Shown here piece by piece: positions 7,847-16,550 of a DNA stretch of 40,902 nt (within the stretch, counting starts at the first letter, position 1; the number at the start of each line of letters is the position of its first letter). Position numbers and translations under genes: made by a program. Below the pieces are notes generated by a model, which was not told where the DNA came from, made no database searches, and saw only the letters and a program-made list of their open reading frames with translations. The stretch comes from UBA12078 sp964556955 (GTDB taxonomy: Bacteria; Patescibacteriota; Dojkabacteria; SC72): NCBI GenBank assembly GCA_964556955.1, contig CAZKXP010000002.1, positions 1-40,902 of the forward strand, given 5' to 3'.

Positions 7847-8204
7847 ATACAAGTTTCGTTTGCTCACTGTTAAATAAAGAGGATGTTAATAATCCATTAG
7901 CAATAGAAATCGCCAAAAACTTGGGGAATTCTGAAATACTCGTACCAACAGTGGTAATTGCAGAACTCATGAGTAATACTAGGCATAAAGGGGCTCGAGA
8001 TTTTACAATAAAGGCAGCATTGAAAATAGCAGACGATACCCCAACTTTAAGTAATATCAATCTTACTCGGTATATAGCATTTGCAAGAGAATTACCAAAT
8101 TCATTTACGGCAATCGATTCAATTATTCTTTTTCTTGCGAAAGAAAATAAGGCTGAATTAGTAACATTTGATAAGAAATTGAGAAGGATATACAAGAAGA
8201 TTTA
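7828..8204 (+). CDS. PIN-domain toxin (VapC-like), ends at assembly gap
   Basis: 125 readable residues. The PIN acidic set is present: Asp7 (SILDTSF), Glu46 (VVIAELMSN), Asp97 (FTAIDSIILFLAKE) and Asp115 (LVTFDKKL). This is the metal-binding active site of an RNase, usually acting on tRNA or rRNA. A normal VapC is about 125-140 aa. The last codon before the Ns begins TA, so a TAA or TAG stop exactly at the gap edge is likely and the toxin may be almost complete. Any reading frame continued across the 100 N is meaningless. Confidence 0.85.
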
Positions 8205-8304
8205 NNNNNNNNNNNNNNNNNNNNNNNNNNNNNNNNNNNNNNNNNNNNNNNNNNNNNNNNNNNNNNNNNNNNNNNNNNNNNNNNNNNNNNNNNNNNNNNN
8301 NNNN
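8205..8304. other. Assembly gap (100 N)
   Basis: Exactly 100 ambiguous bases, the usual placeholder for a scaffold join of unknown length. Anything between the PIN toxin and the ferredoxin is missing. Confidence 0.99.
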
Positions 8305-8340
8305 CCCTTTACAATTTTACAAAAAATACAGTCGTCCATA

Positions 8341-8547
8341 TTACTCCTCTACTACAATAGCCATAGAAGGACAACTCATTGATGCTTGTTTTACCTTTTC
8401 TACTAATGCAGGATCTGTAATTTCTACCCCCTGATATTCTGCTTTCACATCTACTGTACCATCATCTTTCATTTCGAATACTTCTGGACATATGGCTACA
8501 CATGTACCACAGGCACTACACTTTGTATGATCAATATGGACTTTCAT
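8341..8547 (-). CDS. Single-cluster [4Fe-4S] ferredoxin
   Basis: 68 aa, the usual size for monocluster ferredoxins. HTKCSACGTCVAICPEVF gives Cys10, Cys13 and Cys16, and the fourth ligand is Cys59 in MSCPSMAI. Cys20 is an extra cysteine, often a disulfide partner or spare in this family. It is a soluble low-potential electron carrier. No redox partner is encoded nearby; the gene sits beside the assembly gap, so a partner could be lost in it. It is followed 67 nt upstream, on the same strand, by an ABC exporter. Confidence 0.93.
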   Translation of the reverse strand: MKVHIDHTKCSACGTCVAICPEVFEMKDDGTVDVKAEYQGVEITDPALVEKVKQASMSCPSMAIVVEE

Positions 8548-8614
8548 ATATATATTAATGAGATATTAGATAGATATATTGTGGCAGATAGCCATACAAA
8601 TATCAAACTTGCAC

Positions 8615-10426
8615 TTAAAGATATCCTTCCGCTTGCTTCTTGAAAGCCTCTGCATACTTACCATTCATCTCTAACAACTCTTTATGTGATCCCTGTTCTA
8701 CAATTCTTCCCTGATCCAAAACCAAAATTCTATCTGCATTACGTACAGTAGAAAATCTATGGGAAATGATAATAACTGTTTTGTTATCAAAAAATTTGTA
8801 TATTTTATTAAAAATCTTGTACTCAGACTCTGCATCAATAGCAGATGTTGGCTCATCGAATATTGCCACAGGTGCATCTCTATAGAAGAATCTTGCTATG
8901 GCTATCTTCTGTTTCTGTCCCTTACTTGGTTGAATACCTCCCTTAAATCTTTCGCTCATGACAGTATTGTATTTCTCAGGATATTTTTCGATGAAGGCAT
9001 CGGCATCGGCACCATCTGCAGCTTCTTTCACTTTTTGCATATCCATAGGCTTAATAGACTTTCCTATATAAATATTATCTTTTGCATCCAATTCCCCATA
9101 GAAGTTAAAATCTTGGAATAGAACACCCAAATTCTTATACCAATCATCAATTTTAATTTCTTTTAGATCTTTATCATTAATCAAAATCTCTCCTTCTTGA
9201 GGGTCGTAAATACGGGCAAGTAATTTAACAAGCGTAGATTTCCCCGCACCATTCTCACCAACAATAGCAACCTTTTCTCCACTTTTTATACTCAATGAGA
9301 AGTCTTTCAGAATTTGAATATCATTGTTGGGATAGTGAAAAGAAATATTCTTTAACTCTATGTTTGCGGGAGTATCTAACCTTGGAAGTTTATACTCACC
9401 ATCACTAATTACTGGTTCAAATTGGAAGAAAGCATAGACATCTTTTGCCTTTAAGACAAAATCTCTATATGCAACAAACTCTGCGAAGAAGGTTTCAACA
9501 GCTCCATAGAAACTGCTTACAACACCCATATAGAAAGTTGTATTTCCTAATGTAATTGTCCTGGCCAAAAATAGTTGAAAAACTTGGATATACCCGACAA
9601 ATATCACCACATTGCTTAGTATAGAGACTAAAAAGCCACTTACCGAATCCTGCTTAGCTATCTTAATTAACCCCGAATTGTAATAGTTAAAGAAATCTGT
9701 GAATTTTTTATCTAAAAATTTGTACGCCCCCGTGATCGAAATTTCACCAACAGTCTTGGGATCAGAAAGTTCACCCGCCATCCAGTTAGCTCTTCTTCTC
9801 CTCGTTAAATGCTCATCATTAGTATTCCAATCAAATTCTTTTTTAAAGAAATGTCTTCTTTGAAGATAGAAGACTACTGATGTAGCTAGAATTAACGGGA
9901 TTACCAAAGGCACGACTTTTATGATAATTACACCAGTAACAAATATTTTAACAAAGGCCGCAATGATCCTTACAACACTATTTCCTACATCTGTGACGAT
10001 ACCAAGCCAGTCATTGACCTTTTGTAATGCGTTAGCAACATGAGGATATTCTAGGGTCTGAACTCTTAAGTAGTTTATCTTCTCGTATTCCATCTTATTG
10101 AGGTAAGAGTTCGACAATCTTCTCATCGTACGAGCTGCATACCCACGTAATTCTCCAACACCTGAGAAAAAGATATCTACTGCTAACAAAATCAAAAGAA
10201 ATGGTATTAAATCAGCGACTTTAGCTCCATCGTTAGAAAGCATCCCCAAAAGGATATCAATTAGCTTTGCCACAACATATGTATCAACCAAACCTCTTAA
10301 ACTACGCAGAATTTCACACAACAGTGAGAAGATCGTTGCACTTTTGGAAATATTCCAGCTAATTTTTATAGCCCAAAAAGAAATTTTTAGATACTCACCG
10401 AAAGTAATATCGCTCTTTTTCTTCAT
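8615..10426 (-). CDS. ABC exporter, fused permease and ATPase
   Basis: About 603 aa from the ATG at 10426; an upstream in-frame ATG at 10453 is rejected because a TATAAT box (10442-10447, minus strand) lies downstream of it. Numbering from 10453, a transmembrane region (about 35-340) is followed by an NBD. The NBD has Walker A GENGAGKST (399-407), Q-loop VLFQDFNF, Walker B VAIFDEPTSAID (529-540) and an H-loop ISHRFST. The signature motif is PSKGQ (509-513) in place of LSGGQ, a notable change at the C-loop. Such half-size exporters work as dimers to move lipids, peptides or drugs outward; the substrate is unknown. The divergent prs gene lies about 190 nt away. Confidence 0.92.
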   Translation of the reverse strand: MKKKSDITFGEYLKISFWAIKISWNISKSATIFSLLCEILRSLRGLVDTYVVAKLIDILLGMLSNDGAKVADLIPFLLILLAVDIFFSGVGELRGYAARTMRRLSNSYLNKMEYEKINYLRVQTLEYPHVANALQKVNDWLGIVTDVGNSVVRIIAAFVKIFVTGVIIIKVVPLVIPLILATSVVFYLQRRHFFKKEFDWNTNDEHLTRRRRANWMAGELSDPKTVGEISITGAYKFLDKKFTDFFNYYNSGLIKIAKQDSVSGFLVSILSNVVIFVGYIQVFQLFLARTITLGNTTFYMGVVSSFYGAVETFFAEFVAYRDFVLKAKDVYAFFQFEPVISDGEYKLPRLDTPANIELKNISFHYPNNDIQILKDFSLSIKSGEKVAIVGENGAGKSTLVKLLARIYDPQEGEILINDKDLKEIKIDDWYKNLGVLFQDFNFYGELDAKDNIYIGKSIKPMDMQKVKEAADGADADAFIEKYPEKYNTVMSERFKGGIQPSKGQKQKIAIARFFYRDAPVAIFDEPTSAIDAESEYKIFNKIYKFFDNKTVIIISHRFSTVRNADRILVLDQGRIVEQGSHKELLEMNGKYAEAFKKQAEGYL

Positions 10427-10441
10427 ATTAAAAAGGTTAAT

Positions 10442-10447
10442 ATTATA
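10442..10447 (-). promoter_or_regulatory. -10 box of the ABC exporter
   Basis: Perfect TATAAT on the minus strand. The expected transcript start is about 9 nt before the ATG at 10426, which decides that start over 10453. No clear -35. Confidence 0.4.
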
Positions 10448-10485
10448 AGGCAAATACTACCATCCCCTGCTACTTTGAGTCAATA

Positions 10486-10515
10486 TTGTGAACATATTAT
10501 CATCTATGCTATAAT
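10486..10515 (+). promoter_or_regulatory. Putative prs promoter
   Basis: TTGTGA (10486-10491), an 18-nt spacer, and extended -10 TGCTATAAT with TATAAT at 10510-10515. This gives a leader of roughly 95 nt, which also holds a GTAC...GTAC dyad around 10581-10597. Confidence 0.5.
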
Positions 10516-10616
10516 ATAGCAGTAAAGAAATACATTCACCATTCTTCCTCCCATATATTTTACATACCCTCCGTTGTAGTAGTACACTATATAGTACTAA
10601 CTTAATACTCCACCCT

Positions 10617-11633
10617 ATGTCTCCAACCTCAAAAGCCCCCTTATCAATACTTGCTTGTCATTCAGGATTAAATTTTGCAAAGAAGATAGTCAAATCCCTT
10701 AGAAAAAAATACGGAGATGAAGTACACCTAATAGATTCAGAGGAGATGCATTTTGCTAGTACAGAATTAAAAACTGTAATCAATGAAAGTATTCGAGGCA
10801 AAGACGTATTCATTGTACAAGATTGTGAGAATCACACAGAAGGAAAATGTACAGATCAAAATCTTAGAGCCCTCTATACCATGGTAGATGCATGTAGAAG
10901 ATGTGATGCTGAGAGAATAACTACAGTATTACCATCTTTCCCATATGCTAGACAAGACAAACAATCAGGAAGAGAAGGCATTACTGCTGCAAGAATAGCA
11001 TATGAATTAGAAGGTGATGGATCTGTGGATCACTTAGTTACAATAGATTTACACAACTCTGCCATACAAGGATTTTTTAGAAGAGCAAAGATTGATAATC
11101 TAATGGGCGGATATGTACTGGTGCCAACTTTAAGAAGGATGATTAAAGACAAAGAGAAAACAGTGGTGATGCCAACAGATCTTGGGGGTGCAAAACGTGC
11201 AAATCACTATGCTCAATCACTTAGGACAGATATTGCGTTTACATACAAGGTTAGAAATTACTGCAAAGCAAATACTATAGACAAGATATCAATATTGGGA
11301 GATGTAAAAGGCAAGGATGTATATATTGTTGACGATATGATCTGTACGGGAGGTACATTGGTCAAGGCTTTGGAAGAGACAAAGAATATGGGCGCTAAGA
11401 AAGTTATAGCTGTTTGTACACATGCGCTTTTTAATGGTCCCGCATGGGAGAGGTTCCAAGAAGCATATGAGAAAGGATTCTTAGATATGGTTATTGGTAC
11501 AGACAGTACATATCATTCAAAAGAGTTTTTAAAGAAATCACCTTGGTTTAAGGAGGTATCTATTGCAAACTATTTTGCAGATACGATTAGTAGGATTAAC
11601 CAAAGGAAATCCATAACTGACTTATTGGATTAG
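10617..11633 (+). CDS. prs: Ribose-phosphate pyrophosphokinase (PRPP synthetase)
   Basis: 338 aa, slightly longer than the usual 310-320. Conserved blocks are in order: SFPYARQDKQ (about 107-116, ATP-binding), VTIDLHNSAIQGFF (141-154, catalytic/metal His), TDLGGAKRA (187-195, catalytic Lys-type segment) and the PRPP loop VDDMICTGGT (238-247). It makes PRPP from ribose 5-phosphate and ATP for nucleotide synthesis and salvage. The N-terminus begins SILACHSG rather than the usual 'F.gn...La'. No Shine-Dalgarno site precedes the ATG. The 3' end overlaps the convergent gene at 11630 by 4 nt. Confidence 0.95.
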   Translation: MSPTSKAPLSILACHSGLNFAKKIVKSLRKKYGDEVHLIDSEEMHFASTELKTVINESIRGKDVFIVQDCENHTEGKCTDQNLRALYTMVDACRRCDAERITTVLPSFPYARQDKQSGREGITAARIAYELEGDGSVDHLVTIDLHNSAIQGFFRRAKIDNLMGGYVLVPTLRRMIKDKEKTVVMPTDLGGAKRANHYAQSLRTDIAFTYKVRNYCKANTIDKISILGDVKGKDVYIVDDMICTGGTLVKALEETKNMGAKKVIAVCTHALFNGPAWERFQEAYEKGFLDMVIGTDSTYHSKEFLKKSPWFKEVSIANYFADTISRINQRKSITDLLD

Positions 11634-12391
11634 TATGTGAGCTTAGGGTTGTAGAACTGATCATTCATATAGCTAACCCCATCTATTGTAGAAGAGAATC
11701 TTTTTACATATTTCTCTCCATCTTCAAACACTATTTCTAAATCAAAGTAAAATGAGAGATTCAAATCACTTCCTGTTATCCCCGCATACTCAAGTATTTT
11801 TCCTCCATCCCAGAAATTATCCCTATTGTATATTTCTGTATAGTTGTATTCTCCTAGGTTTTTTACAAATATGAACCACTGTGGGATACCACTAGTTCTA
11901 TATACTTCATCATAGTATTGAGCTGTATCAACAACATTAAACTCCAACGTATTACCCTGATCTTCGATATCAGATGCTTTTATCTCTTCTCGGGTACCAT
12001 ACAAAAAATCATATTCGGTCAAATTATTTGCTATATGACCAGGAGTAAAGATAGCGACATCATAGCTGTTGACTGTTTCTACATGTATATTTTTAATCTT
12101 TACACTCTTCATCTCTTCAGTAGTATAGAAGCTGAGTACGGGCCATATCCTTAGGTGTACTAGGTCTCTAATCGCATGTACTTCTTCTGTTGAGAAATCA
12201 AAGAGGTATACATCATTTTGCAATATGGTTACCCTACTCTCGATTGCAGGATCATTGGCTTTTGGAGCTACTGTATCTGCACTTGTTGAAGGTTTCTTAA
12301 TTACGAGGAAATATATCAAAACTACTACTATCACTAAGAAGGCTGCGATTATTCCTACAAGGAGAAATAGTTTTTGGTTTTTCTTTTCCAT
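11630..12391 (-). CDS. Membrane-anchored protein of unknown function
   Basis: 253 aa from the ATG at 12391. The longer reading frame from 12457 is rejected because it would run into tRNA-Pro. The N-terminus is basic (MEKKNQK) followed by one membrane helix (LFLLVGIIAAFLVIVVVLIYFLVI), then an extracytoplasmic domain of about 215 residues with alternating strands and many aromatic residues (LVHLRIWPVLSFYTTEEM, GIPQWFIFVKNLGEYNYTEIY). No cysteine pair or catalytic signature is seen, and I do not recognise the family. Its stop codon interlocks with that of convergent prs. Confidence 0.75.
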   Translation of the reverse strand: MEKKNQKLFLLVGIIAAFLVIVVVLIYFLVIKKPSTSADTVAPKANDPAIESRVTILQNDVYLFDFSTEEVHAIRDLVHLRIWPVLSFYTTEEMKSVKIKNIHVETVNSYDVAIFTPGHIANNLTEYDFLYGTREEIKASDIEDQGNTLEFNVVDTAQYYDEVYRTSGIPQWFIFVKNLGEYNYTEIYNRDNFWDGGKILEYAGITGSDLNLSFYFDLEIVFEDGEKYVKRFSSTIDGVSYMNDQFYNPKLTY

Positions 12392-12412
12392 ATATATATG
12401 TATGAAATTATA

Positions 12413-12489
12413 TGGTCGGGGCGACACGACTTGAACGTGCGACCTCTTGCACCCCATGCAAGCGCTCTAGCCAACTGAACTACGCCCCG
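12413..12489 (-). tRNA. tRNA-Pro (anticodon GGG)
   Basis: 77 nt including encoded CCA. The acceptor CGGGGCG pairs with CGCCCCG (C1-G72, as in bacterial tRNA-Pro). The D stem is GTTC/GAGC. The anticodon stem CTTGC/GCAAG holds loop ATGGGGT, so the anticodon is GGG. The T arm is GCACG-TTCAAGT-CGTGT. All stems pair. It lies between the HD gene and the membrane protein on the same strand. Confidence 0.96.
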
Positions 12490-12506
12490 TTATTGAGGAT
12501 ATTTTA

Positions 12507-13088
12507 CTACAAACCTAATTCTGATGCATTAGCCTTCATGGTATCCAACGCTATCTTGATGAACTCTTCTAGAGATATGCCAACCTTCTCTATATCTTGT
12601 ATTAGATCTCTTCTAACAGCTTTTGCAAAATCTTTTTTCTTTAATTTCTTAGTAACACTATCCACCTCTACACTAGCAATCTTTTTATCTGGTTGTACCA
12701 AAGCACATGCAACTAAAAATCCAGAGAGATTTTCCGATGCCGAAAGTGCATAATCTAAATTATTTTCTCGCTTTTCCTTAATCTCAGGATGCTCTTCATA
12801 GTGAGCCAGGATAGCATGGTATACATCATCATCTATATCTATACCAACCTTCAATCCTTCTTTCTCAAGTATTTCATCAAATTTAATAACATGCCATTGA
12901 GGATCTTTATTTACATAGTCAAAATCTAGATCATGAAGTAAACCTACTAGTCCCCATTTCTCTTGATCTTCTCCTAGCCTTCTAGCAACAGCCTGCATTA
13001 TTAAATCACTCTCTCGCATATGCATCTTTAACCATGGGGTGGTGATATATTTTTCTAAAAGTTCATTACATTTTTCTCTAGTTATCAT
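12507..13088 (-). CDS. HD-domain hydrolase
   Basis: 193 aa. The metal-binding HD motif is in WGLVGLLHDLDFDYV, with an upstream His (LKMHMRESDLIMQAVARRLG) and a downstream His pair (YHAILAHYEEHPEI), matching the HD superfamily order H...HD...H...D. A C-terminal helical part (KKLKKKDFAKAVRRDLIQDIEKV) follows. Small HD proteins of this kind hydrolyse nucleotides or phosphoesters; the substrate is unknown. It overlaps the upstream HAD-like gene by 11 nt, so the two are probably made together. Confidence 0.88.
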   Translation of the reverse strand: MITREKCNELLEKYITTPWLKMHMRESDLIMQAVARRLGEDQEKWGLVGLLHDLDFDYVNKDPQWHVIKFDEILEKEGLKVGIDIDDDVYHAILAHYEEHPEIKEKRENNLDYALSASENLSGFLVACALVQPDKKIASVEVDSVTKKLKKKDFAKAVRRDLIQDIEKVGISLEEFIKIALDTMKANASELGL

Positions 13089-13491
13089 TTTCTGCTATTT
13101 CAATTAATTTAGCTCTTAATTTTGCTTCGTTTACGAAGAATACCCCTTTCATCCCAAACTTATTGGCTTGCCTAACATTATCTCTACTATCATCAATATA
13201 TACAATATCTTGGGGATCGGTATGTATTATTTTTAGAAGATTTTCAAAGGAATCATCCGAAGGCTTACTGAGGCCTGTATCTTCTACAAGAACTATATTT
13301 TTGAAATATTTTAGAAAACCAAATTTTGAATCTAAGAAATATATCACTTCTTTTGATGTATTTGAAAATAGATGCATTGTGATATCCAAATTGTTTAGCT
13401 CTTTTAACAGCCCTAACATATCCGAATCCATTTGATGTTTTTTTGTGTTTAAGAGAACTCCATTAAAATCAAATACTAGTGCACGAATCAT
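13078..13491 (-). CDS. HAD-like hydrolase with DxN motif
   Basis: 137 aa, a minimal HAD core with almost no cap. Motif I is VFDFNGVLL (Asp8, Asn10): the second, acid/base Asp of the usual DxD is Asn. Motif II is LHLFSNTSKE (Ser), motif III Lys is in GLSKPSDDSFENLL, and motif IV is IVYIDDSRDNVRQA. The nucleophile, Lys and acidic pair remain, so metal and phosphate binding are plausible. Loss of the +2 Asp usually weakens phosphatase turnover. It is the first gene of a pair with the HD protein. Confidence 0.85.
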   Translation of the reverse strand: MIRALVFDFNGVLLNTKKHQMDSDMLGLLKELNNLDITMHLFSNTSKEVIYFLDSKFGFLKYFKNIVLVEDTGLSKPSDDSFENLLKIIHTDPQDIVYIDDSRDNVRQANKFGMKGVFFVNEAKLRAKLIEIAENDN

Positions 13492-13578
13492 ATTCTAGAA
13501 GTGTGTATAGTAATTTAAAAATTTGTTAAAAACCCATATAGTTGTTAATACAGTACGGGTCCACGCAGAAGCGAAGCG

Positions 13579-14583
13579 TCATAATTCAATTTCTAAAATC
13601 ACCTGGTTTGGGCTTGTTCCTGCACTCAGTTTGTATTCTTGAGCAGACGAGAATCCGCTAATAGTATATATAGTTGCATCCCCCGGTTTTTCCGTTTGCA
13701 TAGCTAAATTACCAGGTAGAGATATCCCATCTACAGCTAGATATACTTTGTCAGTTTTAAGGCTGGTAAACCTTACAACCAAATGATTCTCTGAGTCGTA
13801 CTCTGCATTTACACTAGGGATAGGGTTTGCGTCTGTACTGCTCACATTCCATACAAATTTAAGTACTCCCCCGCTTATACCATATGTATATGAGCTAATT
13901 GTCGCGCCTTTGGAAGCATCAACTCCAGTAATTGATTGGGCTTGTGTACTAAACTCTGTGCTCCCTGCATCAGTATCCGAATCTGAAGTCTCGCCTGGAT
14001 ATTGTACATAGATAGTTATGATCCAAGAATTATCATCTTCTTCTGAAACAAGTTTGAATGGAGTCTGCTTACTTACTCCGATATCATACAGTTCTTCTGT
14101 CTGATCAGAGGAGACATTATGGTAGAGACGTGTGATTCCATCCTTATTTATACTCACCTCTTTTTGATATCCTAAGCCACTGTTGTCGTCTTCTATCTGG
14201 TTAAAATCTACCCTTATCACCCCAAGGTTACTCTTGTAAGAAGCATTAACATATGGGGCTTCTTCCGAGGTTGAAGAGAGAACAAATACAAATGCGTGGT
14301 AACCTGTGTGAGAGGCATTGCTAATTTCATCAATGGTAAACTTGGCAGAGGACTCCTCTCCTACAGTTTGATCATCTTCTGAGAAACCAGAGATTGTGTC
14401 TACTTCATTAACCTCTTCTTCCTCCTCTTCAGATGTCTCCTCCTCTGCTTCTTGTGATGTTTGCGTATCTGGATCTTGATCTTGGGGAGTATCAACTGCT
14501 TTCTGTTTAAAGAATATTAAGTAGATACTAAGTCCAACAATGAGAGGTAATATTAAATACCATATAATTTTTTTAATAATCAT
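13579..14583 (-). CDS. Membrane-anchored, beta-rich exported protein of unknown function
   Basis: 334 aa. An N-terminal membrane segment (IIWYLILPLIVGLSIYLIFF, 5-24) is followed by a very acidic, low-complexity linker (about 35-62, mostly Glu/Asp/Thr/Ser). Two similar beta-sandwich-like halves follow. Each has a pattern of sheltered strands and an ...SVNAEYDSENHLVVRF / ...YVNASYKSNLGVIRVDF motif, suggesting an internal duplication. No enzyme motif is visible. It is divergent from the DUF3048 gene at 14661. I do not assign a function. Confidence 0.75.
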   Translation of the reverse strand: MIIKKIIWYLILPLIVGLSIYLIFFKQKAVDTPQDQDPDTQTSQEAEEETSEEEEEEVNEVDTISGFSEDDQTVGEESSAKFTIDEISNASHTGYHAFVFVLSSTSEEAPYVNASYKSNLGVIRVDFNQIEDDNSGLGYQKEVSINKDGITRLYHNVSSDQTEELYDIGVSKQTPFKLVSEEDDNSWIITIYVQYPGETSDSDTDAGSTEFSTQAQSITGVDASKGATISSYTYGISGGVLKFVWNVSSTDANPIPSVNAEYDSENHLVVRFTSLKTDKVYLAVDGISLPGNLAMQTEKPGDATIYTISGFSSAQEYKLSAGTSPNQVILEIEL

Positions 14584-14660
14584 GGTATTGCCCTAAAATA
14601 TTATTTATTAATATTACCACAATATGTTAAGATATTGGATATATATCGATATATACTGCC

Positions 14661-15953
14661 ATGGTTAAAGAAATAAATATGACGGATACCGGGAAGACAG
14701 AGATTAAAGAAACTACTCCCGTAATAATACCTGAAATACCTGTTTCCAAAGAGAAAGAAGATATCCTCGAAAAACCCCGCGTTGAGGTTGCAAAGATGCG
14801 TATATCATTTAAGAATTTCATATTTCCAATAGTAGCTTTCCTTACACTCGCGGGTATTGCTGCCTTTTACTACTTTGGTATATATCGCGTTAGACCACAG
14901 CCTTTAGAAAGTATATTTTCATTTAATGCTGACTATATATCTTCAAATGCTTCTAGTAAGTCATTCAAGAGCCCTTTGGGATTACTTTCTGAGCCATCAG
15001 AACCTCGTACAGAGGAAAGCCCGGTGAATGGATTACTCTTTACTAAATCCGAAATGGATGTAATGAAGGGTAGAAGACCCGTCGCAGTTATGACAAATAA
15101 TCACAGCGATGCACGACCATTATCAAGTCCCAATAGTGCAGATGTTGTAATAGAGGCGAATGCAGAAGCTGGGATTACAAGATTATTGGCAATATATTGG
15201 AGCCAAGCTCCAGAAAAGGTCGGCCCTATTAGGAGTATTAGGAATTACTATCTTGAATGGGCATTGGAATATGACCCAATAATTATTAGAGATGGATGTG
15301 CGTCTTCTGATGACCCGAGAATTAATGCATGTGGGAATGTATACAGCTTCGGTGCGAAGGATATATCTACAATAGGGGCATGGAGATGGAATGATGGTCG
15401 TAGAGTAGCACCACACAATGAATATAGCTCCATAACTTATGCCTGGGAATATGCCGCGAAAATGGATTGGGATAGCTTCCCCTCAAATTTTGAAAGCTGG
15501 GAATTCAAAGCAGATGCAGATATATCAAATCGAGGAGAGAAGACAAAGGTAGAGCTTACATTTCATGAGAGATTAATTAACAGTGGATTGTACAATGTGA
15601 TATGGACATACGATCCAGATACCAACTCATATCTAAGAATGGTTGGTGGGCAAGCAGATATTGATCAGGAAACCAATACTCAAGTTAATACAAAAAATAT
15701 CATAGTCCAAGAAGTCTCAATGGTTCAGTCGGGAGATGATAAAGGACACCTAATTATTACCACTATCGGACAGGGAGATGCGACATTTATGCTAGATGGC
15801 AAAATCACATATGGGAGTTGGAAAAAGACTTCTAGAACGGACAGAACTACATACTATGATAGTGAGGGAAATGAGATGACTTTCAATAGAGGAAGAATAT
15901 GGGTCGAAATGTTAGGTACATCTGATGGGAAATTTGATATAATTGAGCAATAA
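14661..15953 (+). CDS. DUF3048 (YerB-like) exported protein
   Basis: 430 aa. A cytoplasmic N-terminus of about 50 residues is followed by one membrane helix (IFPIVAFLTLAGIAAFYYFGIYR, about 55-77) and then a DUF3048 domain. Diagnostic blocks are GRRPVAVMTNNHSDARPLSSPNSADVV, EAGITRLLAIYWSQ, GPIRSIRNYYLEW and the C-terminal YGSWKKTSRTDRTTYYDSEGN with GRIWVEML. YerB proteins are secreted or lipoprotein-like and of unknown function. This copy has a transmembrane anchor instead of a lipobox. A TATATA box at 14650-14655 is only 5 nt from the ATG (possible leaderless transcript). The next gene starts 21 nt downstream. Confidence 0.88.
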   Translation: MVKEINMTDTGKTEIKETTPVIIPEIPVSKEKEDILEKPRVEVAKMRISFKNFIFPIVAFLTLAGIAAFYYFGIYRVRPQPLESIFSFNADYISSNASSKSFKSPLGLLSEPSEPRTEESPVNGLLFTKSEMDVMKGRRPVAVMTNNHSDARPLSSPNSADVVIEANAEAGITRLLAIYWSQAPEKVGPIRSIRNYYLEWALEYDPIIIRDGCASSDDPRINACGNVYSFGAKDISTIGAWRWNDGRRVAPHNEYSSITYAWEYAAKMDWDSFPSNFESWEFKADADISNRGEKTKVELTFHERLINSGLYNVIWTYDPDTNSYLRMVGGQADIDQETNTQVNTKNIIVQEVSMVQSGDDKGHLIITTIGQGDATFMLDGKITYGSWKKTSRTDRTTYYDSEGNEMTFNRGRIWVEMLGTSDGKFDIIEQ

Positions 15954-15974
15954 TATTAAGCAGGTTGGGGAACT

Positions 15975-16547
15975 ATGCTAAAGAAACTTTTTATATCAAA
16001 AGTAAGGATTAGAATCCTAGAGCAGTATATGCTCGATATGAATGCAGCTTTCCATGTTAGGGGTTTAGTCAGAATGCTTGAAGAAGAGATTAATGCGGTG
16101 AGAAGAGAGTTATTGAACCTTCAAGATACAGGCCTTCTCTATTCTAAAAAAGATGGGAACAAATTGGTCTACAGATTAAACAAAAAATGTTCTATCCTTC
16201 CAGAATTACGAAGTATGTTTTACAAGGAATCAAATCTTGGCAAAGCCATACTCAAGGTTATTGAAGGCATCGAAGGAGTACAGTTAGCAGTACTAACTGA
16301 GAGCTTCATCAAAAACAGGTATGATAATCAGACAGATGTAGATTTTCTCTTCATTGGTAATATGAAGATCAAAGAACTTTCCACCGCTATTAGCGAATTA
16401 GAAAAAGATCAGAATCGAGAAATTAGATTTAGCGCAATAACAAAAGAGGATTTTGACTTTGCGAGAAAAAAGAAAGAACCCTTCTTGATGAATATCTTAG
16501 AAAAAGATAAGATGATCATATTTGGACAGATATCTGACCTGCTTTAA
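15975..16547 (+). CDS. Winged-helix protein with nucleotidyltransferase-like C-terminal domain
   Basis: 190 aa. The first about 75 residues are a winged helix (SKVRIRILEQYMLDMNAAFHVRGLVRMLEE... ELLNLQDTGLLYSKKDGNKLVYRLN). The remainder resembles the minimal nucleotidyltransferase (MNT) fold, with TDVDFLFIG in the place of the metal-binding DxD strand. The usual GS(x)ARG segment reads TESFIKNRY, so catalysis is doubtful. wHTH-MNT proteins are common in archaea and CPR as predicted regulators. The gene sits 21 nt after DUF3048 and 3 nt before the SecD-like gene, in an apparent operon. Confidence 0.75.
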   Translation: MLKKLFISKVRIRILEQYMLDMNAAFHVRGLVRMLEEEINAVRRELLNLQDTGLLYSKKDGNKLVYRLNKKCSILPELRSMFYKESNLGKAILKVIEGIEGVQLAVLTESFIKNRYDNQTDVDFLFIGNMKIKELSTAISELEKDQNREIRFSAITKEDFDFARKKKEPFLMNILEKDKMIIFGQISDLL

Positions 16548-16550
16548 TAC

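Noticed and set aside
8205..8382. Open frame continuing from the PIN toxin across the N gap
   Set aside because: The gap is of unknown length, and the sequence after it is antisense to the ferredoxin region.
12392..12457. N-terminal extension of the membrane protein at 11630
   Set aside because: It would translate through tRNA-Pro; the ATG at 12391 followed by a membrane helix is a much better start.
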